From Methylobacteriaceae bacterium (GTDB lineage: Bacteria; Pseudomonadota; Alphaproteobacteria; Rhizobiales; Beijerinckiaceae), in the NCBI GenBank assembly GCA_016793505.1, contig JAEULW010000104.1, positions 1 through 44,082 on the forward strand: 44,082 nucleotides of DNA. Reading direction: 5' to 3'. Below are positions 8,150 through 14,260 of this stretch, one piece after another. The notes below the pieces were generated by a model that saw only the letters and a program-made list of their open reading frames with translations, was not told the origin of the DNA and made no database searches. How positions within the stretch are numbered: the first letter of the stretch is position 1; every line of letters begins with the position of its first letter. Both the position numbers and the translations under genes were made by a program.

Positions 8150-9241
8150 TCAGGCGCGGTCGCGCCAGCGGGCGAGGCGGCCGGCGAGCACGTCGCGCAG
8201 CGACCCTTCCACCAGAACGGCGATGCCGAGCCGTGCGCCGAGCGCCATGCCGGCCAGCGCCAGCGGCCAGGACAGCGCCATCAGCGAGCCGGCGGTCAGC
8301 CCCTGGCCGATGGTGCAGCCGCCGGCCAGCACGCCGCCGAAGCCCATCAGCACGGCGCCGAGCAGATGTCGACGCATTTCGTAGGCGTCGTCGAAGGCCT
8401 CCCAACGGAACTCGCCGGCGCGGCGGGCGGCGAGGAAGGCGCCGAGCGCGACTCCGACGACGCTGGCGACGCCGAAGTCGGCCCAGGCCGCGGCCGACAT
8501 CAGGCCGGCATAGAGCGTCCGCGCCACGGGCGACACGAAAGTCAGGCTCTGGATGCGCCGGGCGGCGTCGAAATCGTCGAGCGAGACGGTGACGATCCAG
8601 CCGAGGATCACCGCGAGGCCGAGAACCGCCGCGGCGGTGAGCATGCGCGGCATGGCGCGCAACCGCCGGTCGGCCGCAGCCACGGCCAGCAGCCCGCCGC
8701 CTGCGGCGAGCGTCAGCGCCACGCGCAGATCGAGTCCCGTCCATGCGCGCAGCGTTTCAGGCAGCGCAGACGGCGTGTGCGGGGCGAGGCTCAGCGAGGC
8801 GCTCTCGAGGGCGACGCGCAGATCGGCGATCGCGCCGCGCAGCGTGGCGAAGGCGACGGCGCCGAAGGTCAGCATGACGACGAGGCTGCGCAGGTCGCCG
8901 CCGCCGAGGCGCGTCAGCGAGCCGAAGGCGCAGGTGCCGACCAGCGACATGCCGAGGCCGAACAGGATCGAGCCGAGCGCGATCGACAGGACGGGCAGGC
9001 GCTCGGCGACATAGGTCGTCCCGGCGGGGACGAGGAAACCGGCGAGGATCAGGGTCTGCGCGCCGACGAGCGCAAGGCCGAGGGCGAGGCCAAAAGCCTT
9101 CATCGCCCGCCAGTCGCCGCCGATCAGGGCCGATTCCGTCGCCCCGAAGGTGCACAGGCGCGCGCGGCGGACGAAGAAGCCGCAGGCCGCGCCGATGACG
9201 AAGCCGGCGGCGGCTGCGGCCCAGGCCGGCAATCCTCCCAT
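8150..9241 (-). CDS. YeeE/YedE (TsuA-like) sulfur-compound transporter, first copy
   Basis: This 363-residue polytopic membrane protein belongs to the same family as its neighbour at 7004-8080. The family Cys-containing segments are 'RRARLCTFGA', 'VGTCAFGSL' and 'AGGCTIGQG'. It follows soxR by 42 bases on the same strand and is probably in a soxS-soxR-yeeE operon. Two full-length members side by side suggest either different substrates or two subunits of one system. Location beside sox argues for thiosulfate or sulfane-sulfur transport across the inner membrane, but direction and substrate are not shown by sequence. Confidence 0.85.
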   Translation of the reverse strand: MGGLPAWAAAAAGFVIGAACGFFVRRARLCTFGATESALIGGDWRAMKAFGLALGLALVGAQTLILAGFLVPAGTTYVAERLPVLSIALGSILFGLGMSLVGTCAFGSLTRLGGGDLRSLVVMLTFGAVAFATLRGAIADLRVALESASLSLAPHTPSALPETLRAWTGLDLRVALTLAAGGGLLAVAAADRRLRAMPRMLTAAAVLGLAVILGWIVTVSLDDFDAARRIQSLTFVSPVARTLYAGLMSAAAWADFGVASVVGVALGAFLAARRAGEFRWEAFDDAYEMRRHLLGAVLMGFGGVLAGGCTIGQGLTAGSLMALSWPLALAGMALGARLGIAVLVEGSLRDVLAGRLARWRDRA

Positions 9242-9283
9242 CGTCCCTCCCCAGCGGGCCGGCGATGCGCCCGGCGGCGAGCG

Positions 9284-9649
9284 TCAGGCTTTGCGGCTCT
9301 CGCAGAAGATATCGTAGATCACCTCGATGACCCGGCGCACGTCGTCATTGGCGATCGAATAATAGACCGTCTTGCCGTCCCGCCGGGTGGCGACCAGATC
9401 GTCGAAGCGCAGGCGCGCCAACTGCTGCGACACGGTCGGCTGGCGCAGCGACAGGATCGCCTCGAGTTCGCCGACCGAACGCTCTCTCTCGGCCAGCAGA
9501 CAGAGCACCAGCAGACGGCTCTCGTGCGACAGCGCCTTCAGCAGATCGCTGGCGTCGCGGGCGTTGCGCATCAGCGCCTCGAGCCGCGGCGAGGTCTCCG
9601 GACCGGAGCCCAGATCCTCGACGATGTCTCTCGATACGATGGCGCTCAT
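9284..9649 (-). CDS. soxR: ArsR-family sulfane-sulfur sensor, SqrR/BigR type
   Basis: This 121-residue winged-helix repressor has the ArsR fold: 'LLKALSHESRLLVLCLLAE', then the recognition helix 'RQPTVSQQLARLRFDDLV' and the wing 'TRRDGKTVYYSI'. It contains two cysteines, Cys50 in 'LLVLCLL' and Cys116 in 'YDIFCES'. The spacing of 66 residues equals that of Cys41 and Cys107 of SqrR, which form a polysulfide bridge when sulfane sulfur is present and so release DNA. No metal-binding ArsR motif (CXCXXC) is seen. The start at 9649 lies one base after the soxS stop codon, so the two are coupled. Likely targets are the ATTC-N8-GAAT-like sites in this island. Confidence 0.9.
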   Translation of the reverse strand: MSAIVSRDIVEDLGSGPETSPRLEALMRNARDASDLLKALSHESRLLVLCLLAERERSVGELEAILSLRQPTVSQQLARLRFDDLVATRRDGKTVYYSIANDDVRRVIEVIYDIFCESRKA

Positions 9650-9650
9650 G

Positions 9651-10034
9651 TCATCCCTGCGCGGCGCTGGCGCCGGCCTCACGTTTCAGCATGGCGCCCA
9701 GAAGGCCCCAGAAGGTCGAGTCGTCAAGATAGCCGTTGATACGGCCAACCTCGCGGCCGTCGCGCAACAGCAGGAAGGTCGGCGTGTAGCGCACCGGCGC
9801 TTTCGCCGCCGTCGGCTGGCCGGCGGCGAGGTCATGGCGGCGCAGCGGCGCCTGCGCGCCCTCCGGCGTCTTGCCGTAAAGCGGCGCCACCTCGGCGTTC
9901 CAGCGTTGGCACCAGGCGCAGCCGGCGCGCTCGACCATGACGAGTTCGAAACCGGCCGCCTCGCCGGCGCGCGCGGGCGCCGCCAGCCAGAGGGCCAGCG
10001 CCGCGACGATGAAAGCGAGCGTCCTTGCGCGCAT
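9651..10034 (-). CDS. soxS: SoxS-like periplasmic thioredoxin-fold protein
   Basis: This small exported protein (127 residues from the chosen start) has a Sec signal peptide ending 'APARA' and the thioredoxin-fold site CAWC in 'MVERAGCAWCQRWNAEV', a pattern typical of SoxS. In Paracoccus SoxS is needed for full Sox activity, apparently by reducing or protecting the SoxYZ cysteine. A cis-Pro is seen in 'VRYTPTFLLL'. An ATG two codons upstream (10040) is possible. Neither has a ribosome site, and a plausible -10 at 10040-10045 would place the transcript start at the ATG used here, so translation may be leaderless. It is divergent from soxV. Confidence 0.85.
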   Translation of the reverse strand: MRARTLAFIVAALALWLAAPARAGEAAGFELVMVERAGCAWCQRWNAEVAPLYGKTPEGAQAPLRRHDLAAGQPTAAKAPVRYTPTFLLLRDGREVGRINGYLDDSTFWGLLGAMLKREAGASAAQG

Positions 10035-10039
10035 CGCCA

Positions 10040-10069
10040 TATATATGCATGTTTGAATGCGATTGTCAC
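10040..10069. promoter_or_regulatory. soxS promoter and overlapping SoxR operator candidate in the soxS-soxV gap
   Basis: On the minus strand GTGACA (10069-10064), an 18-base spacer and TATATA (10045-10040) form a plausible soxS promoter. Bases 10040-10061 match the palindrome pattern of 8107-8128 at 13 of 20 positions, with core ATAT-N8-GAAT. Binding there would cover the soxS -10 and lie just upstream of soxV. Confidence 0.4.
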
Positions 10070-10087
10070 CGCACGCCCGGAGGCGAA

Positions 10088-10810
10088 TTGTCGCTCGACG
10101 CCAGCCTCGCGGGTTCGGCCCTCGCCGGGCTTCTGTCCTTCCTGTCTCCCTGCGTGCTGCCGCTGGTGCCGGCCTGGCTCGCCTTCCTGACCGGCGCGGA
10201 GGGCGCGTTCGAAAGCGACGCCGCCGCGCGGCGGCGGGCGGCGGGCCGGGCGGTCGCCTTCGTCGCCGGGTTTTCGACGGTGTTCGTCGCGCTCGGGGCG
10301 ACGGCGACGACGCTCGGGCGCTTCGTCGGCCAATGGTACGACTGGCTCGCCGTCGCCGCCGGCCTCGCCATCATCGCGATGGGGCTGCATTTCCTCGGCC
10401 TGCTGCGGATCGGGCTGCTCTATCGCGAGGCGCGGCTCGAGGCGCGCAAACCGGTCGGGCTGTTCGGCGCCTATGTGGTTGGCCTCGCCTTCGCCTTCGG
10501 CTGGACGCCTTGCGCCGGGCCGGTTCTGGCGACCATTCTGATGATCGCCGGGGCGCAGGGCGAAACGGCGCGCGGCGTCGCCTTGCTGGCGGCCTATTCG
10601 CTCGGCATCGGTCTGCCGTTCATCGCCTCGGCGCTGTTCGTCGGCGCGTTCCGGCGATTTTTCGACCGGTTCAAGCGGCGGCTCGGCCTTGTCGAGAAGG
10701 GGATGGGCGTGCTGCTCGTCGCCACCGGCGTTCTGATCGCCACGGGCCGGATGGCGGAGGTCGCCAACTGGCTGCTCGAGACTTTCCCGGCGCTCGGCCG
10801 GATCGGATGA
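10088..10810 (+). CDS. soxV: CcdA/DsbD-family thiol transporter SoxV
   Basis: SoxV is an inner-membrane protein that carries reducing power from cytoplasmic thioredoxin to periplasmic SoxW. The 240 residues form about six membrane helices with the two redox Cys motifs of the CcdA family, 'SPCVLPLVP' in helix 1 and 'TPCAGPVLA' near the middle. I chose the TTG start because GGAGG sits just before it and helix 1 begins directly after; an ATG at 10049 has no ribosome site and would add an unlikely Cys-rich leader. soxW follows within 12 bases. Sure of family and role; start less sure. Confidence 0.9.
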   Translation: MSLDASLAGSALAGLLSFLSPCVLPLVPAWLAFLTGAEGAFESDAAARRRAAGRAVAFVAGFSTVFVALGATATTLGRFVGQWYDWLAVAAGLAIIAMGLHFLGLLRIGLLYREARLEARKPVGLFGAYVVGLAFAFGWTPCAGPVLATILMIAGAQGETARGVALLAAYSLGIGLPFIASALFVGAFRRFFDRFKRRLGLVEKGMGVLLVATGVLIATGRMAEVANWLLETFPALGRIG

Positions 10811-10821
10811 GGAGACGCGAG

Positions 10822-11412
10822 ATGAGGGAGTTCGATCATCGCCCGACGCGCCGCGCCGCGCTCGCGGGCCTCGCCGCCGCGCCGTTCCTCGCGACGGCCG
10901 CGCGCGCGCAGGTTTCGCCGCCGAAGCTCGGCGACGACGGGCTGTATCACTTCGACTGGTTCCTCGAGAGCTTCCTCGATTTCCGCGAGGACCTCGAAGC
11001 GGCGCAAGCCAAGGGCAAGCGCCTCGTCATCCTGTGGAGCCAGAAGGGCTGCGTCTACTGCAAGAAGATGGCGACGGAGTATTTCGTCGATCCGAAAATC
11101 GTCGGCTATGTCCGCGACAAGTTCGACGTGCTGCATCTCGACATGCATGGCGCGCGCGAATGCGTCGATTTCGACGGCGCGAAATTCTCCGAGAAGTCGA
11201 TCGGCCTGCGCTATCAGGTGCGCACGACGCCGACGCTGCTGTTCTTCCCCGAGACCAGCGCAGGGTTGGAGAAAAAGAGCGAACTCGACCGCGAGATCGG
11301 CCGCATGCCGGGCCTTCTGCCGAAGCCGCAGTTCCTCGCGATGTTCACCTTCGTCGGCGAGAAGGGCTACGAGAAAGGCTCGTTCGCCGACTGGGTGAAG
11401 AGTCAGGGCTGA
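10822..11412 (+). CDS. soxW: Periplasmic thioredoxin SoxW
   Basis: SoxW is a periplasmic thioredoxin that receives electrons from SoxV and keeps Sox components such as SoxYZ reduced. The 196 residues start with a twin-arginine-like signal ('TRRAALAGLAAAPFLATAARA') and carry the active site CVYC in 'WSQKGCVYCKKMATEYF', followed by the cis-Pro segment 'RTTPTLLFF'. A GGAG seven bases before the ATG at 10822 supports this start; the ATG at 10807, overlapping the soxV stop, has no ribosome site. soxVW form a two-gene operon divergent from soxSR. Two palindromic repeats follow the stop. Confidence 0.92.
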   Translation: MREFDHRPTRRAALAGLAAAPFLATAARAQVSPPKLGDDGLYHFDWFLESFLDFREDLEAAQAKGKRLVILWSQKGCVYCKKMATEYFVDPKIVGYVRDKFDVLHLDMHGARECVDFDGAKFSEKSIGLRYQVRTTPTLLFFPETSAGLEKKSELDREIGRMPGLLPKPQFLAMFTFVGEKGYEKGSFADWVKSQG

Positions 11413-11455
11413 GGCGGAGGCGCCGGCGCGCCAGCCCGGTCCATGCGCCCTGTGT

Positions 11456-11565
11456 CGTCATGGCCGGGCTTGTCCCGGCCAGCCACGCCTGCATGCAGGG
11501 CGCAACGAGCCGGACGATCGCGCGACGGCGCCGCGTGGATGCCCGGGACAAGCCCGGGCATGACG
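11456..11565. repeat. Palindromic intergenic repeat, GTCATGGCCGGG type
   Basis: The outer arms 11456-11479 and 11542-11565 are reverse complements at 22 of 24 positions, and each arm contains its own smaller hairpin around CTTGTCCCGG. Elements with this look are abundant between genes in Hyphomicrobiales genomes. It lies between the convergent soxW and soxX and could also stop transcription. Confidence 0.75.
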
Positions 11566-11583
11566 GAATGGGCGCGAAGCCAG

Positions 11584-11667
11584 CCGTCATTGCGAGGCGC
11601 TCAGAGAGAAAGCAATCCATGCCGCGTCCGGCGCTCATGGATCGCTTCGCTTCGCTCGCGATGACGG
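11584..11667. repeat. Palindromic intergenic repeat, CCGTCATTGCGAG type
   Basis: CCGTCATTGCGAG at the left end pairs with CTCGCGATGACGG at the right end (12 of 13), and the inside contains AGCAATCCATG against CATGGATCGCT. This is a second common class of mobile palindromic repeat, placed 18 bases after the first. Its inner segment GCTTCGCTTCGCT is a short tandem repeat. Confidence 0.75.
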
Positions 11668-11694
11668 CGAGGGGCGCGCTGGGCCTGCGCCCGC

Positions 11695-12312
11695 CTACTT
11701 GTTCACCGGCGAGTCCGGCGACAGGAGATAGGCCATCACGTCCTTCATCTGCTGTTCGGTGAGGATCGCCTTGGCGCCGAAGCGCGGCATGTTGGAGCAG
11801 GGCACGACGGCCTGCGAGTTGTAGATCTTCTTCCACGCTTCCTTGATCGAGGCCTCGTCCTGGCGCGCCTTGCCGTAGCCCATGAGCGAGGGTCCGAGCG
11901 TGCCGTAGCTGACCTCCTTCACGTCCATCTGGTGGCAGGCGTAGCAATTGCCGCCGACATAGGTCGTCGGCTGATCGGAGAACTGCGCGCCGGTGCCGGT
12001 GTTGGCGACGCGCAGCCCGGCCTTGATGTCGCCGAAGAACTTGCCGTCGGCGGGATATTTCACGTCCTTCGATTCGCGCTCGATGATCGCGCCGACCTGC
12101 GCATTCGAAGGCTGGTTGCGAGTCTCGGTGCAGATGCGTTGCGTCTCGTCGAGCTGCATCTTCTTGCGCCAGTCCTCGGGCGCCTTTGCGAAGGCGTCCG
12201 TGAGCAGCTTGTCGAAGACGGCGCGGTCGACCGGGGCAGCCTTGTCCTGCGCGAGGGCAGGGGAGACCGCGAACGACAGGGCCGCGGCGGCGAGGAGCTT
12301 GATGATCTTCAT
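11695..12312 (-). CDS. soxX: Sulfur-oxidation c-type cytochrome SoxX
   Basis: SoxX is the small haem subunit of SoxAX, which couples thiosulfate to the SoxY cysteine in the periplasm and accepts the electrons. The 205 residues begin with a Sec signal ('MKIIKLLAAAALSFAVSPALA') and have a single CYACH haem site near residue 133. Met residues in 'CSNMPRFGAKAIL' provide the probable sixth ligand. The N-terminal half contains the extra helical region seen in longer SoxX forms. It follows soxA by 14 bases on the minus strand, so the order soxA-soxX here is transcribed as one unit. Confidence 0.93.
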   Translation of the reverse strand: MKIIKLLAAAALSFAVSPALAQDKAAPVDRAVFDKLLTDAFAKAPEDWRKKMQLDETQRICTETRNQPSNAQVGAIIERESKDVKYPADGKFFGDIKAGLRVANTGTGAQFSDQPTTYVGGNCYACHQMDVKEVSYGTLGPSLMGYGKARQDEASIKEAWKKIYNSQAVVPCSNMPRFGAKAILTEQQMKDVMAYLLSPDSPVNK

Positions 12313-12326
12313 GACGTCCTCGCTCC

Positions 12327-13160
12327 TCAGCGCTTGATCGAGGGAACGACGAGCTCGCCGCCCGCCGCCTGCTTGTTGAGATAGGCGTGCAGCGCGGTCA
12401 CGACCTCCGAGGCGTAGGCCGGCTCGGCGAGACGCTGCTGGCGGAAGCAGTCCCACATGCGGTGCTGCATGGTGCGCAGCGCGCTCTGCGAGACGCGATA
12501 GGTCGGCCATGAGCCCATCGCCTCCTGCGGCGGCTTGCCGGGCCTGGACAGGTCGGGGAGCCCCTGCAGGCGGATGCGCTTGCCCGATTCGCCATGGCAG
12601 GAGGAGCAGGAATAGTCGTACTGGCCGGCGCGCATGTGGAACACGGCCTCGCCCAGCGCCGCCATCTCCTTCTCCTTCGGATGGGAGAGCTGGGGCTCGA
12701 TCTTCATGTTGCTCGACTTGTTGGCGATGAAGGCGACGAGATCCTCCATGTCCGAGGCGCGGCCCGGGCCGGAGAAGCGACGACGAATCACGTCGGCGGT
12801 GTCGAGGCCCTGAATCTTGTCCATGCACCAGAGCAGGCGCTGCTCGATGTCCATGACCTTGTCGGCGTCGGCGAAGAAGCGCGGCAGCTTGGCATAGGCG
12901 CCCTCGAGCTTGCCGGCGCCTTCGCCGAGGTCGCAGGTCTCCAGCGAGGCGTTCTTCGTTCCCCGCTTCTGCGACCACAGAGCCTCGCCGCGATCGACCG
13001 CCAGGAAGCCGGGATTGGCCATCGGGTCGCTGATCATCGCGCGATAGCGCTCGATTTCCTTCTCGCCGTCGTCCTGCGCCGTCTGCGCGGACGCGACGGC
13101 CGCCGAGGCGGCGAAGGCGAGGGCGGCGAGGCCCGCCTTCCAAAGTGACGATCGCTGCAT
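12327..13160 (-). CDS. soxA: Monohaem-type SoxA, catalytic subunit of SoxAX
   Basis: SoxA is the catalytic subunit that joins thiosulfate to SoxYZ. The 277 residues show a Sec signal ending 'AVASAQ', one haem site (CSSCHG) and, further on, '[10 protein letters not shown]', whose Cys is the expected active-site persulfide haem ligand. In the N-terminal domain, where diheme SoxA has another CXXCH, there are single cysteines in 'LETCDLGEG' and 'RLLWCMDKI', which in monohaem SoxA form a disulfide. So this is the one-haem class. A GGGAGG ribosome site precedes the ATG. It diverges from soxY across a 177-bp gap containing face-to-face promoters. Confidence 0.94.
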   Translation of the reverse strand: MQRSSLWKAGLAALAFAASAAVASAQTAQDDGEKEIERYRAMISDPMANPGFLAVDRGEALWSQKRGTKNASLETCDLGEGAGKLEGAYAKLPRFFADADKVMDIEQRLLWCMDKIQGLDTADVIRRRFSGPGRASDMEDLVAFIANKSSNMKIEPQLSHPKEKEMAALGEAVFHMRAGQYDYSCSSCHGESGKRIRLQGLPDLSRPGKPPQEAMGSWPTYRVSQSALRTMQHRMWDCFRQQRLAEPAYASEVVTALHAYLNKQAAGGELVVPSIKR

Positions 13161-13230
13161 GTCTCCTCCCTCTGCGGCCCGTTCTGGCCGTTTCGACGCC
13201 GGCGATCCGCAGATTCCCCTTTCGGACCGC

Positions 13231-13259
13231 TTTACATTCATGAAATCGCATATCATGAT
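13231..13259 (+). promoter_or_regulatory. Promoter of soxYZB...
   Basis: TTTACA (13231-13236), a 17-base spacer and CATGAT (13254-13259) give 5 of 6 and 4 of 6 matches to the sigma-70 consensus, about 80 bases upstream of soxY. The candidate SoxR site at 13233-13254 covers its spacer. Confidence 0.5.
13233..13254. promoter_or_regulatory. SoxR operator candidate in the soxA-soxY gap
   Basis: The site has the core ATTC-N8-GCAT and matches the palindrome pattern of 8107-8128 at 12 of 20 positions. It overlaps both the soxY and soxA promoter candidates, so one bound repressor could shut off both directions. Confidence 0.45.
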
Positions 13260-13268
13260 GTTTGTGAA
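13240..13268 (-). promoter_or_regulatory. Promoter of soxAX
   Basis: On the minus strand TTCACA (13268-13263), a 17-base spacer and TTTCAT (13245-13240) give 5 of 6 and 4 of 6 matches to the sigma-70 consensus. It overlaps the opposing soxY promoter, so the two would be mutually exclusive or jointly repressed. Confidence 0.4.
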
Positions 13269-13337
13269 GGGGCGAGGCGGAATTTTCCCGTCGCCGACCG
13301 ATCCGAGGCGAAAACGCCGCCTCATGGAGGAAACCGG

Positions 13338-13799
13338 ATGGACATGAACCGCAACCTGTCGCGGCGCGCCGCGCTCGCTTCCGGAGCGCTCGCCGCGCTC
13401 GCCGCGGCGCTCGCGCCGCGCTTCGCCCTGGCCGACGAGAAGATGGTCGCCGACGAGATCGCCAAGCTCTACGCCGGCAAGAAGATGGATGCGGGCAAGA
13501 TCAAGCTCGACGTGCCGCAGATCGCCGAGAACGGCCTCGTCGTGCCGGTCTCCGTCGACGTCGAGAGCCCGATGACCGACGCCGACTTCGTCAAGGCCGT
13601 GCATATCTGGGCCGACGGCAACCCGCAGCCCGGCATCGCCTCGTTCTATTTCTCGCCGGACTGCGGCAAGGCCTCGGCGGCGACGCGCATGCGGCTCGCC
13701 CAGACGCAGAACATCGTCTGCGTCGCCGAGATGTCGAACGGCGCGCTGTTCACCGCCAAGGCGGAAGTGAAGGTCACCATCGGCGGCTGCGGCGGCTGA
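13338..13799 (+). CDS. soxY: Sulfur carrier subunit SoxY
   Basis: SoxY carries the sulfur intermediates of thiosulfate oxidation on its C-terminal cysteine. The 153 residues start with a twin-arginine signal ('[18 protein letters not shown]') and end in GGCGG, the swinging-arm motif with Cys151 as the attachment point. Two more cysteines ('SPDCGKAS', 'NIVCVAEM') lie in the body. A GGAGG ribosome site seven bases before the first ATG supports this start over the Met at residue 3. It is the first gene of a long soxYZBCDE-dsrE-soxF operon and has a promoter and operator candidate directly upstream. Confidence 0.96.
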   Translation: MDMNRNLSRRAALASGALAALAAALAPRFALADEKMVADEIAKLYAGKKMDAGKIKLDVPQIAENGLVVPVSVDVESPMTDADFVKAVHIWADGNPQPGIASFYFSPDCGKASAATRMRLAQTQNIVCVAEMSNGALFTAKAEVKVTIGGCGG

Positions 13800-13840
13800 C
13801 GCCCCGCGCCCAGCGATCACATCGACATCAGGAAACGACC

Positions 13841-14167
13841 ATGGCCAATCCGACCCCCCGCGTGCGCGTGCCGAAATCCGCCAAGAAGGGCGAGATGATC
13901 GAGATCAAGACGCTCATCTCCCATGAAATGGAGAGCGGCCAGCGCAAGGATTCCGCCGGCAAGACCATCCCGCGCCAGATCATCAACAAGTTCGTCGCCG
14001 AGTTCAACGGCAAGCAGGTGTTCGCCGCGGACTGGCATCCGGCGATCTCGGCGAATCCGTATCAGTCCTTTTTCTACAAGGCCTCCGAATCCGGCGAGTT
14101 CAAATTCAGCTGGAAGGACGACAACGGCCAGACCTACACCTCGACCGCCAAGCTCGACGTGGCCTGA
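13841..14167 (+). CDS. soxZ: SoxY partner protein SoxZ
   Basis: SoxZ forms the SoxYZ heterodimer in the periplasm and presents the SoxY carrier arm to the other Sox enzymes. The 108-residue length, the lack of its own signal (it is co-exported with SoxY) and the segments '[22 protein letters not shown]', '[19 protein letters not shown]' and '[10 protein letters not shown]' are typical. It follows soxY by 41 bases. Downstream, before soxB, lie two 39-base tandem repeats. Confidence 0.96.
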   Translation: MANPTPRVRVPKSAKKGEMIEIKTLISHEMESGQRKDSAGKTIPRQIINKFVAEFNGKQVFAADWHPAISANPYQSFFYKASESGEFKFSWKDDNGQTYTSTAKLDVA

Positions 14168-14181
14168 CGGCGTCGGCGCAA

Positions 14182-14259
14182 CCGGGCCGCGGCGCGGCCC
14201 GTTCTCGACAGGAATGCAAGCCGGGCCGCGCGGCGGCCCGCTCTCGACAGGGATGAAAG
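14182..14259 (+). repeat. Tandem 39-bp repeat with hairpins between soxZ and soxB
   Basis: Units 14182-14220 and 14221-14259 match at 34 of 39 positions. Each has a GGGCCGC/GCGGCCC-type hairpin followed by CTCGACAGG and an ATG-like end. The second unit supplies the ribosome site for soxB, so the duplication doubled a hairpin plus a translation-start region. Confidence 0.75.
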
Positions 14260-14260
14260 C

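Noticed and set aside
7229-9739. Plus-strand open frame opposite the YeeE pair and soxR
   Set aside because: The translation is low-complexity and very rich in Gly, Arg, Gln and Glu. It crosses three real genes and their gaps.
11456-11667. CRISPR array or small RNA gene in the soxW-soxX gap
   Set aside because: The repeats are two different palindromes, each present once, with no regular spacers or promoter; they fit REP-type elements.
13213-13228. A further ATTC-N8 half-site in the soxA-soxY gap
   Set aside because: The second half reads GACC, only 2 of 4 matches to GAAT, and it does not overlap either promoter candidate.
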